Part shown: piece after piece, positions 13,141 to 25,786 of the stretch
Layout: every line of letters starts with the position of its first letter
Position numbering within the stretch: the stretch's first letter is position 1
NCBI GenBank assembly: GCA_963457665.1
Contig: OY735209.1
Span: 10,433,314 to 10,497,313, forward strand
Direction: 5' to 3'
DNA from: Thysanoteuthis rhombus
Taxonomy: Eukaryota > Mollusca > Cephalopoda > Oegopsida > Thysanoteuthidae
Length of the DNA stretch: 64,000 nt
The notes under the pieces: model-generated
Seen by the model: the letters and a program-made list of their open reading frames with translations, nothing else
The model's database searches: none
What the model was told of the DNA's origin: nothing
Made by a program: the position numbers and the translations under genes

Positions 13141-14217
13141 GGTGTTTATTAGATAAGACAAATTTAGGCTTCAAAAACCGTTCTTCCATTTTTTTTTCTT
13201 CAGGGGGGGGGGTTCTTTCAAGTACCCTTTCTCATTTATCCCTTTTAGATAGGCTCTATACAGCCCTGTCTTGCATGACACGTGAGGCAGTGAATCTATC
13301 TATATTTCTCGAGTGATCCACGAAGACAAGTTTGGGTTTTTACGGGGCCAGGGTACTAACTCCTCTCCCAAGTTTGATTCCTTAACAGGAATAAAGGGTT
13401 CCGACTTCCCTGCTATTTATCCATAGCAGGGTTAAAAAGTGGATTCACACCTTTTCCAAGTGCAATAATGCGAAGTAAACGCAAATGGTCCCGGTCAGCT
13501 ATTGGTGGAGTGTTAACTTAGAGGAGCCTACTTCGAGACATATGCACTATAACGCTGAGATTACGATTCAAACCACACTGCCGGGCGGATGAGAATCGTA
13601 GGCAGACATAAAATACACTTGTGGTTGGGGCAGTTGCGTATTTCCAACCGGTATCAATCAATCCAATCCAAATGCAATACAAAAATAAATAAGTTAATTT
13701 ATCATAACTTTGTAAACTAATTTTTATCTAAATTTTAGATGCGTCCGTAGAATATTTCCATATCGAAATATTTTTAATAAGTATGAGAGGAAAGTTTACT
13801 TGCCTTTTTGTCTCCTCCTCCTCTACCTCCTCCATCTACTACCACGAATGGTGGATGCATTATTGAACTTATGGTTCTCGTTTATTTTTTCAATCTTCTA
13901 TTTTGTTAATCGAATTGTTATTCACAAAACTGTTTTGTTTCGGACAATTTAATTTATATTCCTAAACTGAAGTTGTATTGGACACTCCTAGCATCCTATG
14001 TTTGAAGAAAACAAGTTCTCGTGCATACAATGCAAAAATAGATAAGTTGAAAGCCTTGTTTAGGCAGGCACATCCCACTCGAAAGATTGGTACGGCACAC
14101 AATCATCCTACGAGTTTCGTACGAGAGTTTTTCAATTTTTTTTTTAAGATGGACCTATTGGGTTTTAGCTTCACGGTTTGTGTCATCTAAAAATGTCTTG
14201 TCAATATTTTCTTTCAG

Positions 14218-14393
14218 ATATCATCCTGGAGGCACGTTACGGTTCCCATCGGAAACAACGGCGGAGTCGAACAGCCTTCACCAATCAACAGTTGGCTGCC
14301 CTAGAAAAAACATTCTCCAAGACGCATTACCCGGATGTTGTCATGCGCGAAAGATTGGCCATGATGACAAGTTTACCGGAAGCTAGAATACAG
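14218..14393 (+). CDS. dmbx: dmbx exon: N-terminal motif and first three quarters of homeodomain
   Basis: The exon follows a good acceptor (tattttctttcag) and ends at CAG before gtatatt. It begins two bases into a codon, so an upstream exon must end in phase 1; a G there would make Asp, as in the family motif [10 protein letters not shown]. It encodes [20 protein letters not shown] and continues to the end of homeodomain helix 2 and the start of helix 3 (PEARIQ). The run [15 protein letters not shown] is characteristic of DMBX proteins. The exon ends between homeodomain residues 46 and 47, the intron position typical of paired-like homeobox genes. An unspliced reading continues into the intron and should be ignored. 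Confidence 0.95.
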
Positions 14394-14469
14394 GTATATT
14401 TCAATACTTCAATAAACGGTTGCATGCATACGTATCTGTTCATCTTTGTACAATCAAAAATCTGTAGCC

Positions 14470-14695
14470 ATCAAAGTTGACGAAGGGTTCTATCCTTTTT
14501 ATATATGTATATCTGTGTGTGCGAGTTTATGAGTTTGTGTTCATGTGTTTATGTGTACCAGCGCTCTTAATCATACCGTTTGGTCTACAGGCTTGAAAAT
14601 TGGCGTCAATAATCCACTAGGTTTTTTACCTTTTGGGGGCCTTATTTTGACAGGTTTATGAATAACATTTTGATTCTCCAGATTTTTTTGTTTCT
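14470..14695 (+). repeat. Second dispersed repeat family, copy 1
   Basis: agccatcaaagttgacgaag, gggttctatcctttttata, cataccgtttggtctaca, cttgaaaattggcgtcaat, gacaggtttatgaataaca. Repeats at 16283-16480 in the same intron and inverted at 37600-37870. Confidence 0.6.
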
Positions 14696-16282
14696 GTTCG
14701 TTATTTTTCTTATGTTCACTCACTATTATATCATAACTAAAGACTAGTTATCCATCGTTTTAGTACCAATAGCCTCTATAACAGAGGATGAAAAGTCACG
14801 AGAAAGTACCGAGTAACCCCACAGCTTTTAGTGTAATGGGAGGTGCTGTCTGTGAGATAGATCCCTGGAACTAGGCGTACGTAAAATTGCGTATCTCACC
14901 CGGAAATGAAATAAAAGCTATTGGTGAAGCACTGGGACTCAAAACAACCAACCGATAAATGGTAGAGTTCTAAGTCCTTAAAAACGGTTGCAAAAAAAAG
15001 TAAAGAGGTTGAGAACCCCAGGTTTGTATTGTGTGTTGGACCAATACAAGCAATATGATTGTAATAATGGGTTGATCCGACGGTGACCATTCACTCTGTC
15101 TAACAGTCTGTCTCCGCCCACATTGTCGACACCCACATTGTTTATTATAATAAGTACTAAATCCAATTTTGTCAGTGGTTTTTGTAAAAAGATATTAGAA
15201 ATCGTTGAATTAATTTTTTTTCATATAACAGAGATGTTGTATTTTTTTCATTTTTATGTTTTATGTTGCTAAAACACTAGGAATCGCAGATTCAATAAAA
15301 TAAAATGAAATTTCAATTGTCAAAGAAAATTATTTTATTTCAATTCTTATGTTTCTGTATTGTCAAGGTGCTGTTGATACATTTAATGATATTGTTCAAA
15401 GCAGAAATTTTAGAAAATCTTTGAATGCTAAAATTACGTCATTTTATTACTTTAAAAAGGACAATTTCTGTTAATGCTATTAATATTCTGCAAATCTCCG
15501 ATTCTGTAGATTTTTCTCAGAGTAAAATTTTTATCGGATTTTTTTCCAATCTTCCTTCTTAATAACGCAAAGATTCTGATGATTTTATTTATAATTGGCA
15601 CCTTTTTTTTTCAAATCTTGGGTGTCGAGTTTTCGGGTAGAATTTTTGGCCTTTCTTATGAACTGATAAATAAGGACATCTGATACCCAAGGGAAAAAAA
15701 TCAAATCTGGTTTTAGAGCAACTGCACATAAACCGTTCTAACATCGCAATCTACATAGGCTATAATCCCAGTATATCTGCTTTAACGATCTGTATTCAAA
15801 ATCAAGGTTTTTATCTGGGTTCAAGCACTGACCAATGACGCTGATAGGAGAGCACAACCGCTTTTGCTGTGATGCCCGAGAAAAAAAGCCACTGCTGTCG
15901 AGTTTTCGAAATGAGAAAAAATATGCCCGTAATAATTTTGAGCTTTTCTGTTATCTCATACCAGATGAAGAAATTTCATAACCAAAAGTAATTGATGTTA
16001 AATTTATTTAGGTATCTCCCGGGTTTAGAGATTAGGGCTGTGGTTACAGTTAGGTTTAGGGTCAATACTTTCGTTTTCATTGTATGGACTAACAAAAAGG
16101 CCCAGGATTCTTGATCTTTTCTTTGGGGAAAAAAAAAAACAAAAAAAAACGCATTTTTTTCCTTTTTGGCATCCGTATTTTGAAATTATGGACGTTAGAT
16201 TTTGGTGGGGACTTACGAAAGAGATCCCATCTTTATAAGATGTAGAGATGTTCTTAAAAAATTCGTTATCGTACAACCATAG

Positions 16283-16480
16283 CCGTCAAAGATGGCAAAG
16301 CGTTCTATCTTTTTTATACGTGCATGTTTTTGTTTGTGTGTTCTAGCACCCCTGGACATACCGTTTTGTCTTGAAAATTGACACTGGTACTAGACCTCTC
16401 CTAAAAATGTTTTATTTTTATCTTTAGACCTTTTGGAAAACTTATCCTGACGGGTTTATTAATAACATTTACATTCTTCG
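16283..16480 (+). repeat. Second dispersed repeat family, copy 2
   Basis: agccgtcaaagatggcaaag, cgttctatcttttttatac, cataccgttttgtcttgaa, gacgggtttattaataaca, the same block order as 14470-14695. Confidence 0.6.
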
Positions 16481-16695
16481 GAATCTAGATATTTCAAGAT
16501 GTTTTTACTTTATTTAAGATGTTTTCCGGATGAAAAAGCCATTGATGTCATACCTAGAATTATTGTGACCATATTTATTTTTCCATGAATGTTTTTATAT
16601 GACTTCGAAATTGGATACTATCGTTGTTCAATTATTGACTGTTATGGCGAGTTTATTTTCTTTTCTTTTCTTTTACTTTCTTTTCTTAATCACAG

Positions 16696-17107
16696 GTCTG
16701 GTTTAAAAACAGACGAGCTAAATTTCGCAAGAAACAAAAGGCGTTAAAGCAGAAAGAGCGACAGCAGGGTGATTCGGCAACGGTCGAGTGCGACAATAGC
16801 CCGTGTCGGGACAACAGCACCGACAAGTCTGGCCACTCCCTTTCCTTGCAACAGCAGCACCTGCAGCACTCACAACTACCACATGCAGGGGCGACCGGCG
16901 AGGGTCCAGCGGCGGTCGGAGGTAGCAGTACCGCGAACAGTGTGGCGATGGGAACTCTGTCCCAATCAGTAGAAACTCAAGATGTGGGCGAGATGTCGCA
17001 TCGAATGGAGATACACGAGGAGGAACCAATGGCAGCAGATCGAAGCTGCGATGCCGGTGACCATACACCAAAGTGTATAGAAGATTGCAAATTAGCCAGT
17101 AATGCAG
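16696..17107 (+). CDS. dmbx: dmbx exon: homeodomain recognition helix and linker
   Basis: The acceptor cttaatcacag precedes GTC TGG TTT, giving VWFKNRRAKFRKKQKAL, the DNA-recognition end of the homeodomain. Lys at position 50 of the homeodomain (W-F-K-N) places it in the K50 paired-like class with Otx, Goosecoid and Dmbx, which usually bind TAATCC-type sites. A Lys/Gln-rich run follows, then a Gln/His stretch (LQQQHLQHSQLPHAG) and a Ser/Gly/Thr linker ending in KLASNAG. Length is 412 nt, and the donor GCAG|gtacgt leaves one base of a Gly codon (phase 1). A minus-strand reading of the same interval is antisense noise. Confidence 0.95.
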
Positions 17108-17154
17108 GTACGTATTCTGAACATTGATAACTCTAGTACGACCACTATTACTTA

Positions 17155-17430
17155 TACTGGTTCAGCTTATGTTCTGGGGATCCACGTCGTGTCGTGATGT
17201 CCAGCGGTTGTCTGATATCCTTGCAACATGACCAGCCATTTGAGTCCTCTGATGGATTTTAGGATATCTCTGACTCCAGAACTCTGTGCTGTCTTGTGAT
17301 CTTTCCATGAGATGCTGAGCAAGATCCTCTTCTATGCTCATTGCATGGTTCTGAGTTTTAGGATCAAATTTCCTGGTTAGGTTTCATATCGGTGACTATC
17401 AGGTGGATGCATTGTTTTTGGGGAACTATT
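17155..17430 (-). mobile_element. RTE-type LINE 3' fragment, minus orientation
   Basis: Reverse-complement matches (cgtgatgtccagcggttg, tgcaacatgaccagcc) to the Trp-Ala-Gly-His region shared with 22075-22720 and 38335-39100. Confidence 0.55.
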
Positions 17431-17449
17431 ACGAAAAAGTACAAAACTG

Positions 17450-18010
17450 CCACAGAATCAGACAACATTGATAATAACAATGACGAGTACAAAAATGATT
17501 GAGAAGGGGTTAAAGGCCGAAATGGGTTCCGTACCAGTATCCCAGGAACAATGCCTAAAAGCGCAAAAAAATCTACCAGATTAACGTACTGAGAAATGGA
17601 ACTGACCCTGAATGTAGACTATGTGAGAATAAGACCGAAACAACTGACCACTTATAAGCAAGGTCCTTGCTGTAAATTAATATAAGATGAGACATGACTG
17701 AACTGGGCAGTGTCTACACAGGAACATTTGCAATTATAACGCCCCATATGCCAAGAACTCGTACTAACTCCGGCCCAAACCAATCACAGAAGCACTAGAT
17801 GTAACCATATTATGGGATTTCACGACACAGACTGATAGAACTATAAAAGCAAACAGGCCAGATATTATAGTGAAAGACTTTTTTCTTCAAACCTGCCTCC
17901 TGATAAATACGACAGCCCCAGCGGAAAAAAATAGCAGTCAAGGAATTCCAGAAACCCTCAATCTTTGAAATAGAAATCAGGAGAATGTAGCAACTCAAAA
18001 TAATACCGAT
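17450..18010 (+). pseudogene. Degraded RLE-type LINE fragment
   Basis: Broken reading frames retain CRLCENKTETTDHL (zinc knuckle, last Cys lost) and WDFTTQTDRTIKANRPDIIV (endonuclease RPD motif) in the same order as the intact ORF at 24866-25543. Stops and frameshifts are present. It lies in the dmbx 16696-17107/23846 intron. Confidence 0.65.
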
Positions 18011-18264
18011 TGTTGTTGGACTCCTTGGATTTCTCAATCATTATCCGAAAATTCTTGTCAATGTGAATGTATGTACTATACCTAGCATACTTCATGTATA
18101 TATAGAAGAATGTGAGGGAAAGTATTGTATTGTCTGTATATGTAAAAGCCCCCCCTCTCTCTCTCTCTCTCTCTAAGGTCCAGCCTGTCATAACTTACAA
18201 GGTTGCCAGACCTGGGTCTCCAGTTTAAACTCGGCTGCTAACTTACATAAACTGAAATCAAAGC

Positions 18265-18291
18265 CAACAACAACAACAACAACAACAACAA

Positions 18292-18348
<57 letters not shown>
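18265..18348. repeat. (AAC)n then (AAT)n
   Basis: AAC repeats to 18291, AAT repeats to 18348, next to an RLE-LINE fragment. Confidence 0.9.
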
Positions 18349-18349
<1 letters not shown>

Positions 18350-18350
<1 letters not shown>

Positions 18351-18780
18351 TATTTTGAATGATGATATAGAGCCATATCATAAGTCTCTACATAAGACTA
18401 ACTCAAGAAGAATTTAAAAAAGCAGAAAAGATAGAGTAGGGATATTCATACGTATGGATTTGTGCAAACCACTTGGTTACAACCCGGTAAATAAATGGTG
18501 TCAGCACGAACCAAGAATAAAATACTCTGAAACTTCAAGATAAGGACTGACCACCACATCCAAGCAAGAGAACCGGATTCTATTGTCATCAACAAGGAAA
18601 TGAAAGTCTGCCCGACAGTGAATGTGGAAGTGCCAGCAGACCATAGAGTGAAGATTAAAGAAAGCGAAAACACCAAAACACCATCAGAGAACTGAAAAAG
18701 CTGTGGAACGTGCTCATAATAGTAAAGGCAGAGAGTGGGGCCCACAGGACCCCTAAATGAAACACTGGAAACTAAAAAAT
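18350..18780 (+). pseudogene. Degraded RLE-type LINE fragment downstream of (AAT)n
   Basis: Matches the intact copy in segments (gtgtcagcacgaacc, gaccaccacatccaagcaagag, gccagcagaccatagagt) corresponding to YQHKP, DHLIQAR and PADHRV, with frameshifts. As at 24866, the fragment begins just after an (AAT)n array. Confidence 0.6.
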
Positions 18781-19924
18781 AATAATGGTAATAATAAAAT
18801 CTTTAAATATAATGTAAAAAATCTAAAATCTAATCTTTTACAATGCAAGGGGACGCAGACAGATAAAGCAACGCTATTGATAAGAGTTAATGAAATTGCG
18901 CACCTGTGGTTATAGAGATAAGCACCTACCAGAAAAGGCTAAACTATTGTCTGAGATTCTGATATGCCATTATCCTTCTTCCACCAGAGCTATTCTTCTT
19001 ACTTGTAGCTATATGTCTTGAAATATCATCTGCAATTGAAACTAGGGAGTTAAAACAGGGGGATATTAATTTTTTTTTTGCTTATATAAGAGCAGTGACT
19101 GAATATATCCAAATCTATATAGCATTGAGATTTTCCAGGGTAAAACTACTCTCATCAGAAAATTTAAGTCGTTTTGTGAGGAAATATGATTTTTTTTAAA
19201 TACTGTGCGTAACATCTTATAAAGTTTCGCTGGAGAATATGAGACAAATCTTAGATTTGGAAAACAGTGAAAATCCAAGGTGATACCATGAAATCAGTCA
19301 TGGCTGTGTATGTATAAAAAAATAGAACACATCGTCCTCTTTTGGGATGTCAGTCTTCAGAATAGGGAAACTCACTAAATGTTGAAGTAGGCTGTGAACA
19401 CGGGCCTGACAAAATGCTCTATAAGTGTATCTTGTATAGTTATTTATTAAGCTACCTTGGTCTGGCACAAGACCACTTTCTTGAGATCCTGTGAGGACTG
19501 AACATAATACACTTGCGAATCGATCTATATGATTAACCATCATGTGACGACAGGCAATCATCTGAAGCCCGTGTGGAATCGAACGTTATGTTGGTCCTTA
19601 AACTCAGTAAAGCAAATACCACTGTGAAGTTCAGTCAGAACTATAAGAAATGGTATCTTCAGTGCCCTGAGAATGTACTGATATTAGTATATAGGGCCCG
19701 TCGCCATGGGGGGTGAAGGTTAACCAACAGGGCTAGTCGTAGACCGGTGGAAGAAATTCTACAAGTTTAAGGGGGGTAACTCATCCCGACATTGATGTAT
19801 GATGTGACTCAATCGGTTATTAGAACAGTATGAAGTTCGTTAATAAAAGCCCGCATCAAATGATCATATTTGCGAAAAAAAACAAGTCATTAAACAACTA
19901 ATATTATACGACGCATAATCCTCT

Positions 19925-20135
19925 ACATTTGTGATGAGTCTCCCCGGTCTCTCCTCTATTCTAACAATGTCAACCCTAATTTCTTTGACCTATCCTCATA
20001 ACTCATACTTCGTAACCTGGGTACCAATTTAGTTGCTAGTCTCTGGACTTAGTATCTTTCTTCAAGTACTGTGACCAGGCTTGTACATGGTATTCAAAGT
20101 GCGGACGAACTTGAGTCTTATATAAAACAAGGAAC
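19925..20135 (-). pseudogene. CR1/L2-like LINE C-terminal remnant
   Basis: The minus strand reads VRPHFEYHVQAWSQYLKKDT and, in another frame, ATKLVPRLRSMSYEDR, the well-known block near the end of CR1-type reverse transcriptase proteins. Frameshifts are present. In a dmbx intron. Confidence 0.7.
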
Positions 20136-20256
20136 GATTTTTTGTCCATATAAGTGAAAGTATGCTTAATGTTGTAAAGCTTTTTGTAATATTTTTATCA
20201 ATGAAATATTTTTTGGCATTTAAATATACTTTAATGATACTCCGTTAACCACATGA

Positions 20257-20259
<3 letters not shown>

Positions 20260-20324
<65 letters not shown>
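20260..20324. repeat. (GT)n microsatellite
   Basis: About 65 bp of pure GT. Confidence 0.9.
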
Positions 20325-20325
<1 letters not shown>

Positions 20326-20789
20326 GCTGATTCCTTCCGTGCACGTATGTATTTTAACTTTACTTAATTATAAAAGCAAATAGTTCGTGTTACAAAGACT
20401 TTAGCACAAACTACTAAAAAGGACTTAGTTTTTTTTTGTCTATTGGCGTAGGAATATCCTCGCGGAGTAATCTATTGACAATCTGCTCTTTGTGAGTAAT
20501 TTTTAAACTTTTTTTTTTCTCAATCTCTAAAAATGTCAGCACATTTTTTTCAGTCACTTTTAAACAGACGTTAATCCCATAATGAGATAACAATAATCGC
20601 TGAGAATCGACTAATGTTCTGGGTTTTGTTCGGGAAAAACGCATCAGATTAATTTTAAGTACTTATTCTTTATGAAATCATGTTTACAAGATAAACGCCC
20701 ATATTTTATCCATTTTGTTTTTGTTTGTTTTTTTTACTAACTCCAGCAATTCTACCCTTACTCAAATATTTATCTCTACAGCTATCTGC

Positions 20790-21455
<666 letters not shown>

Positions 21456-22074
21456 TTATGTGTGCTTGTATTCATGTACGTATTTTCGTAGGTACTTATC
21501 AACCACTCACTGAATTTATTTTAGTCTGATGGTACCTACCGAAAGACTAAGCAAACAGATATTTTCTCTAGTTTTAATTGCCGTGTAAAATCATTTATCT
21601 ACTTAAATACTTATTCATAAAGACTCATTCCCCCCACCCTCTCACCTCCCCTCTCTCTCACTCACACACACATATATATACACACACACACACACACACA
21701 TATAAACACATCAGTGTGAGCGACGTGTTCACATACGTGCAAACACTTTCATACGCATAGATATCATTACACACGCGAACGTATGTACCTACATACATTG
21801 ATCTGTCGCATTAACCTCTGGCCCCAACGTTCGCACACGCGCATGCGTGCGACTCTTTAACGATTATTGAAGTAAATTAAAAGAAAATGAAAGGCTAATC
21901 TTTCCCGACACGAAAAGTAGTTTTATAAAACTTTCATAAAAATTGATGTGTTTACGATCTTTCAAATTAGCATACGGAAGAAATGTTAGGTGGGGAGGAC
22001 CCGAGGAAAGAAGCCAATGACGACGATCTCTCTGTATTCATTACATTTTCTACCTCCATCTCCTTTTGATATAC

Positions 22075-22720
22075 CTCCTCCTTCCTCGCCTCATCATCAT
22101 CATAGTCACCAACAGCTGCCTTTTAGCGTCCGTCTTTGGATAAAGACCTTTCCCGAAATTCGCCAGACCTCTCAATCATGGGCGTTGCAGTGCTGATACT
22201 CTCTCGACTTGACTATTCCAACACGCCATCTTATTTTTTGCCGGCCACTGTTTTGCATATGATCTCTTGGGATCTGCGTTGTGAATCGTGATGTCCAGCA
22301 GTTGTTTGACATTCTTGCAATATAACCAGCCCAGTTGTCATCTGAGTTTCCCCGAGGATTCTAAGGGATATCTCTGACTCTTGTTTATTCTCTATTATAC
22401 TGTGCTGTCTTGTGATCTCTCCACGTGATTTTAAACATGATCCTCTCCTGTGCACGTGGTAGAGCTTTCAGTTTGAGGCTCAAACAGTTGATTAGCTTCT
22501 ATGTTTCAGCTCCATAAGTGACTATCGACAGGATACATTGGTTGTATACCCTTCTTTTCGAGACCAATGCAATTTTCTTGTTTTTGAATGTTGAGCTTGC
22601 TCTACCGAAAGCTTGTCAACCTAGGGTGATTCCATGTCTGATTTTTTCTTCTTTTGAGGATTTCGTGGAGATTTGCAGCCCTACGTAGGTGTAGTGGTCA
22701 ACTACTTCTTTTGCAAGGTG
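22075..22720 (-). mobile_element. RTE-type LINE 3' part, minus orientation
   Basis: Begins (3' side) with catcatcatcat and the tail complement tttagcgtccgtctttgga, then gtgatgtccagcagttg, tataaccagccca and further conserved blocks up to about 22720. Frames are broken. Confidence 0.65.
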
Positions 22721-23319
22721 TTCTTTTTTCCTATTTCTTTTCTTTTCCTTCTTTGTCTTCATCTTTCCTCATCCTATATTTTCCTTCGACGTTTTGTTTT
22801 TTTTTTCTCTTAATTTTTCGGTATTTTTCTTTTCATATTTTCCTCGTTTTTTCCTTCTCCTGCTCCGCCATTATTAATCATCCGGTCTCTCTCTTTAGAT
22901 TTCTCCTTCGCAACCTTTCTCTATGTTAATCTGAAATTCCTTCAATTCGTCTTCTGAAGAGTCCGTACAGTTTTTGTCTCTTCCTTGGTCAACATCATTA
23001 TTCCAAAAACTTCGATGACCAGTGGTGTTATATCGGTCTTCATGCCTTATATCCTGTTCTTTCTCGACTCTAGGTCTTTGTATTTGGACAGCTTCTCCGT
23101 AACTTTCACGGAGGTGTTTCTCTCAGATGGTACTGCTCTGTCAATGAGAATGCATTCTCATTCTCTGTCTCTGTCTCTCTGTCTCTCTCTGTCTCTCTCT
23201 CTCTCTCGTCCTTGATTACTATGTCAGGCCTGTTTGCTTTTATTTCCCAGTCAGTGTGGTTGGACATGTCCCAGAGGATGGTCACATGTTACAGTGACAC
23301 ACACTAGATGTCTGGTGGT

Positions 23320-23469
23320 CATTGCTAGAGATTGAGTGACAGCAAGTCTCCTCAAATCTCCAACCCTCCTCTCAGCATTCCTGCTGTCACAGCAGTGTTT
23401 AGTTCGCTCTTTCTCACCGGATGTTTGATGGCCATCGCTCAGGTTTCCAGTCCTCCTCTCAGATTATTA

Positions 23470-23504
<35 letters not shown>

Positions 23505-23590
23505 TGGAATCTCACACCAGTTGCCTGGTGGTAACCGCTGGAGTTTGAGTGACAGCAAGTCTCCTCAAGTCTCCAGAAAGAGAAATTTCC
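23320..23590 (-). mobile_element. RLE-LINE 3' tails, minus orientation, around (ATT)n
   Basis: Two tail units in reverse orientation (gagtgacagcaagtctcctcaa twice; caccagttgcctggtggt) flank (ATT)n at 23464-23504, giving a head-to-tail pair as on the plus strand at 24.6-25.8 kb. Confidence 0.6.
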
Positions 23591-23845
23591 ACACAAGAAC
23601 ACGCATGTTCAAATGTAATATTCAGGCAAAGGGACAATTGGATTGAGGGAGTTTTCTCTAAGTATGAAAACGAACCTGGGAACGTGGTTTATAATAAATC
23701 CTATAAATATTTCGACACAAGGAATCTTTCTTCTTTTTTTTTTTTCGTGAACTGGTAACAAGTGATGTGTAACTATTCAGTAAAATACTTACGGAACTGC
23801 AACTTGAAATACCTGATGTAATCTTTTTTGTTTTTCCCCCTGCAG

Positions 23846-24016
23846 GTGAACTTGAATGCAAACATTTTGAAAAGATGGCGTCAACCTCGACCACAACAGG
23901 AGGATCAGATATGGCTGAAGCAGACTCACAAAGGGGAGATGTTTCCGGTAGTCCAGGGTTGACGAGGTCCCTCAGTATTTCATCGGTTGATACCTTTTTG
24001 GGAGGACCCAACAAAG
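23846..24016 (+). CDS. dmbx: dmbx exon: Ser/Thr-rich middle segment
   Basis: The acceptor (ttttgtttttccccctgcag) and donor (AACAAAG|gtgagaa) are both strong. Joined to the previous exon the frame gives GELECKHFEKMASTSTTTGG and ends TFLGGPNKG. It is 171 nt long with phase 1 at both ends, so skipping it would keep the frame. No defined domain is seen; Ser/Thr/Gly and acidic residues dominate, as expected for the disordered region between homeodomain and OAR. The intron after it begins with a long (AT)n tract only about 15 bp past the donor. Confidence 0.88.
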
Positions 24017-24033
24017 GTGAGAAATAAAAAATA

Positions 24034-24034
24034 A

Positions 24035-24122
<88 letters not shown>

Positions 24123-24407
24123 TGAAGCTCAATATGAGAGCCTGCTGGAGAACGTTGCTAGTATATTGTAGTGAGCTCGATTCACTTTAAGCATCTCACA
24201 AATGTAGCCCTGTGCTAGACTGAGCAAATATTAGCACATATATCTGCCTCCCCCCTTTCTACGTCTCCATCTTTAATCTATCCACACAAAAGCCATACAT
24301 TCAAATTTAGTAGTAAGTTTTGACTGATTTCTTTTACAGTTTAAGTTATTATGGATTGGTGTGTGTGAAATAATTGAACAGGAGTAATATATATATACAT
24401 GTATATA

Positions 24408-24470
<63 letters not shown>

Positions 24471-24475
24471 ACATG

Positions 24476-24537
<62 letters not shown>
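24034..24537. repeat. (AT)n, (AT)n and (GT)n arrays in the last dmbx intron
   Basis: AT at 24034-24121 and 24389-24505, GT at 24505-24537. Confidence 0.9.
24130..24230 (+). mobile_element. SINE-like unit related to 3250-3520
   Basis: gtagtgagctcgattcac and gtagccctgtgctagactgag match the end of the 3.4-kb unit. In the last dmbx intron. Confidence 0.45.
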
Positions 24538-24629
24538 AGTGAATGAAACTGTAGCCAGTTTTATGACAGCTACATGGGGCTAACGGGACGCACAGTTGCG
24601 AGATAGTTGAAGACGTTTCTAACAAAAAA

Positions 24630-24826
24630 AAAAAACTCGCCAAAATAGCCAAAAATGGTCAATACACTGAGCCTTCAGCAATGACCACCGGGCAACCGGT
24701 TTGAAACTGTAAACCACAGTATTACTGTGATCTATGAGAATGAGGAGTGGAGGGCTGGAGACTTGAGGAGACTTGCTGTCACCTAAACTTCAGGAGTAAC
24801 CACCAGGCAACTGGTGTGAGATTGCA

Positions 24827-24857
<31 letters not shown>

Positions 24858-24867
24858 TAATAATAAT
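24630..24867 (+). mobile_element. 3' tail of an RLE-type LINE ending in (AAT)n
   Basis: Contains two tandem subunits with the signature ggagacttgctgtcac and caccaggcaactggtgtgag, then (AAT)n. This is the same 3' UTR as at 25544-25815, with no ORF of its own (strongly 5'-truncated). The adjacent element's ORF starts immediately after its AAT tail. Confidence 0.7.
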
Positions 24868-25543
24868 GGGGAACCTTAAGAGAGAAACAGAATCGCTCAT
24901 CATGGCAGCCCAAAACAAAAGCATAAGGACAAACTACATAAAAACAAAAATCGACAGAACACAGACAAACAGCAAATGCCGCATGTGCGGTGAAAGAGAT
25001 GAGACAGTAAACCACATAACTAGTGAATGTAGTCAACTCGCCCAGAAGGAGTATAAGCATAGACACGATAGAGTAGCAACGATGATACACTGGGAACTAA
25101 GTAAACAAATGGGATTCAACCATGGGGAAAAGTGGTATCAGCACAAGCCAGAGGCAGTTTTGGAGAATGACAACCACAAACTACTGTGGGACTTTGACAT
25201 CCAAACTGACCACCTCATCCAGGCAAGAAGACTGGACTTAGTAATAGTAGACAAAAAAAGGAAGGCCTGCCAAATAGTAGACGTTGCTGTACCTGCGGAC
25301 CATAGAGTAAAAAAGAAGGAGGGTGAAAAAAGAGAAAAATACCAGGACCTAGCAAGGGAGTTAAGGAAAATGTGGAACATGAAAACCAGGGTAGTACCGG
25401 TCATAGTGGGCGCACTAGGAACTGTCCCCAAAACGCTGAGGGAGAGACTGGAGGAGATCGGGATTAGGGGGAGGATAGAGACCGTACAGACCACAGCACT
25501 ACTGGGAACTGCGCGGATACTGAGGAAGGTGCTAGAGATATAA
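24866..25543 (+). CDS. RLE-type non-LTR retrotransposon, C-terminal ORF (zinc knuckle plus restriction-like endonuclease)
   Basis: An uninterrupted 225-codon frame in the last dmbx intron. It has a CCHC knuckle, C-X2-C-X8-H-X4-C (CRMCGERDETVNHITSEC), then a segment around WDFDIQTDHLIQARRLDLVI and QIVDVAVPADHRV. The (R)RPD-x(n)-D/E layout is that of the restriction-like endonuclease that ends R2/NeSL-type LINE proteins; here Pro is replaced by Leu (RRLD). The reverse transcriptase is absent, so the copy is 5'-truncated. The lack of stops suggests recent insertion. Same strand as dmbx. Clade assignment within RLE LINEs is uncertain. Confidence 0.7.
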   Translation: MGNLKRETESLIMAAQNKSIRTNYIKTKIDRTQTNSKCRMCGERDETVNHITSECSQLAQKEYKHRHDRVATMIHWELSKQMGFNHGEKWYQHKPEAVLENDNHKLLWDFDIQTDHLIQARRLDLVIVDKKRKACQIVDVAVPADHRVKKKEGEKREKYQDLARELRKMWNMKTRVVPVIVGALGTVPKTLRERLEEIGIRGRIETVQTTALLGTARILRKVLEI

Positions 25544-25786
25544 GTACTGCAACGAATAGTAGCTCTGTCATGATATGCGAAAGAGAGAGGAGACGTTAGC
25601 TGAAGACCTGAGGAGACTTATTGTCACTCAGCCTTCAGCGATAACCACTGGGCAACCGGTGTGAAACTGTAAATAGTAGAATTACTGCGACCTATGAGTA
25701 CTAGGAGAGGAGGGCTGGAGACTTGAGGAGACTTGCTGTCACTCAAACTCCAGCGGTTACCACCAGGCAACTGGTGTGAGATTTCA

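Noticed and set aside
13978-14190. Candidate upstream dmbx exon just before the homeobox
   Set aside because: The frame does not join in phase to the acceptor at 14217 and lacks the family's N-terminal motif; it is intron. No first coding exon found in 1-14217.
16021-16065. Telomere-like TTAGGG traces
   Set aside because: Only scattered gttaggg/tttaggg words, no array.
16718-17071. 117-codon minus-strand frame
   Set aside because: Antisense to the dmbx homeodomain/linker exon.
25138-25494. 118-codon minus-strand frame
   Set aside because: Antisense to the LINE endonuclease frame, which has recognisable motifs.
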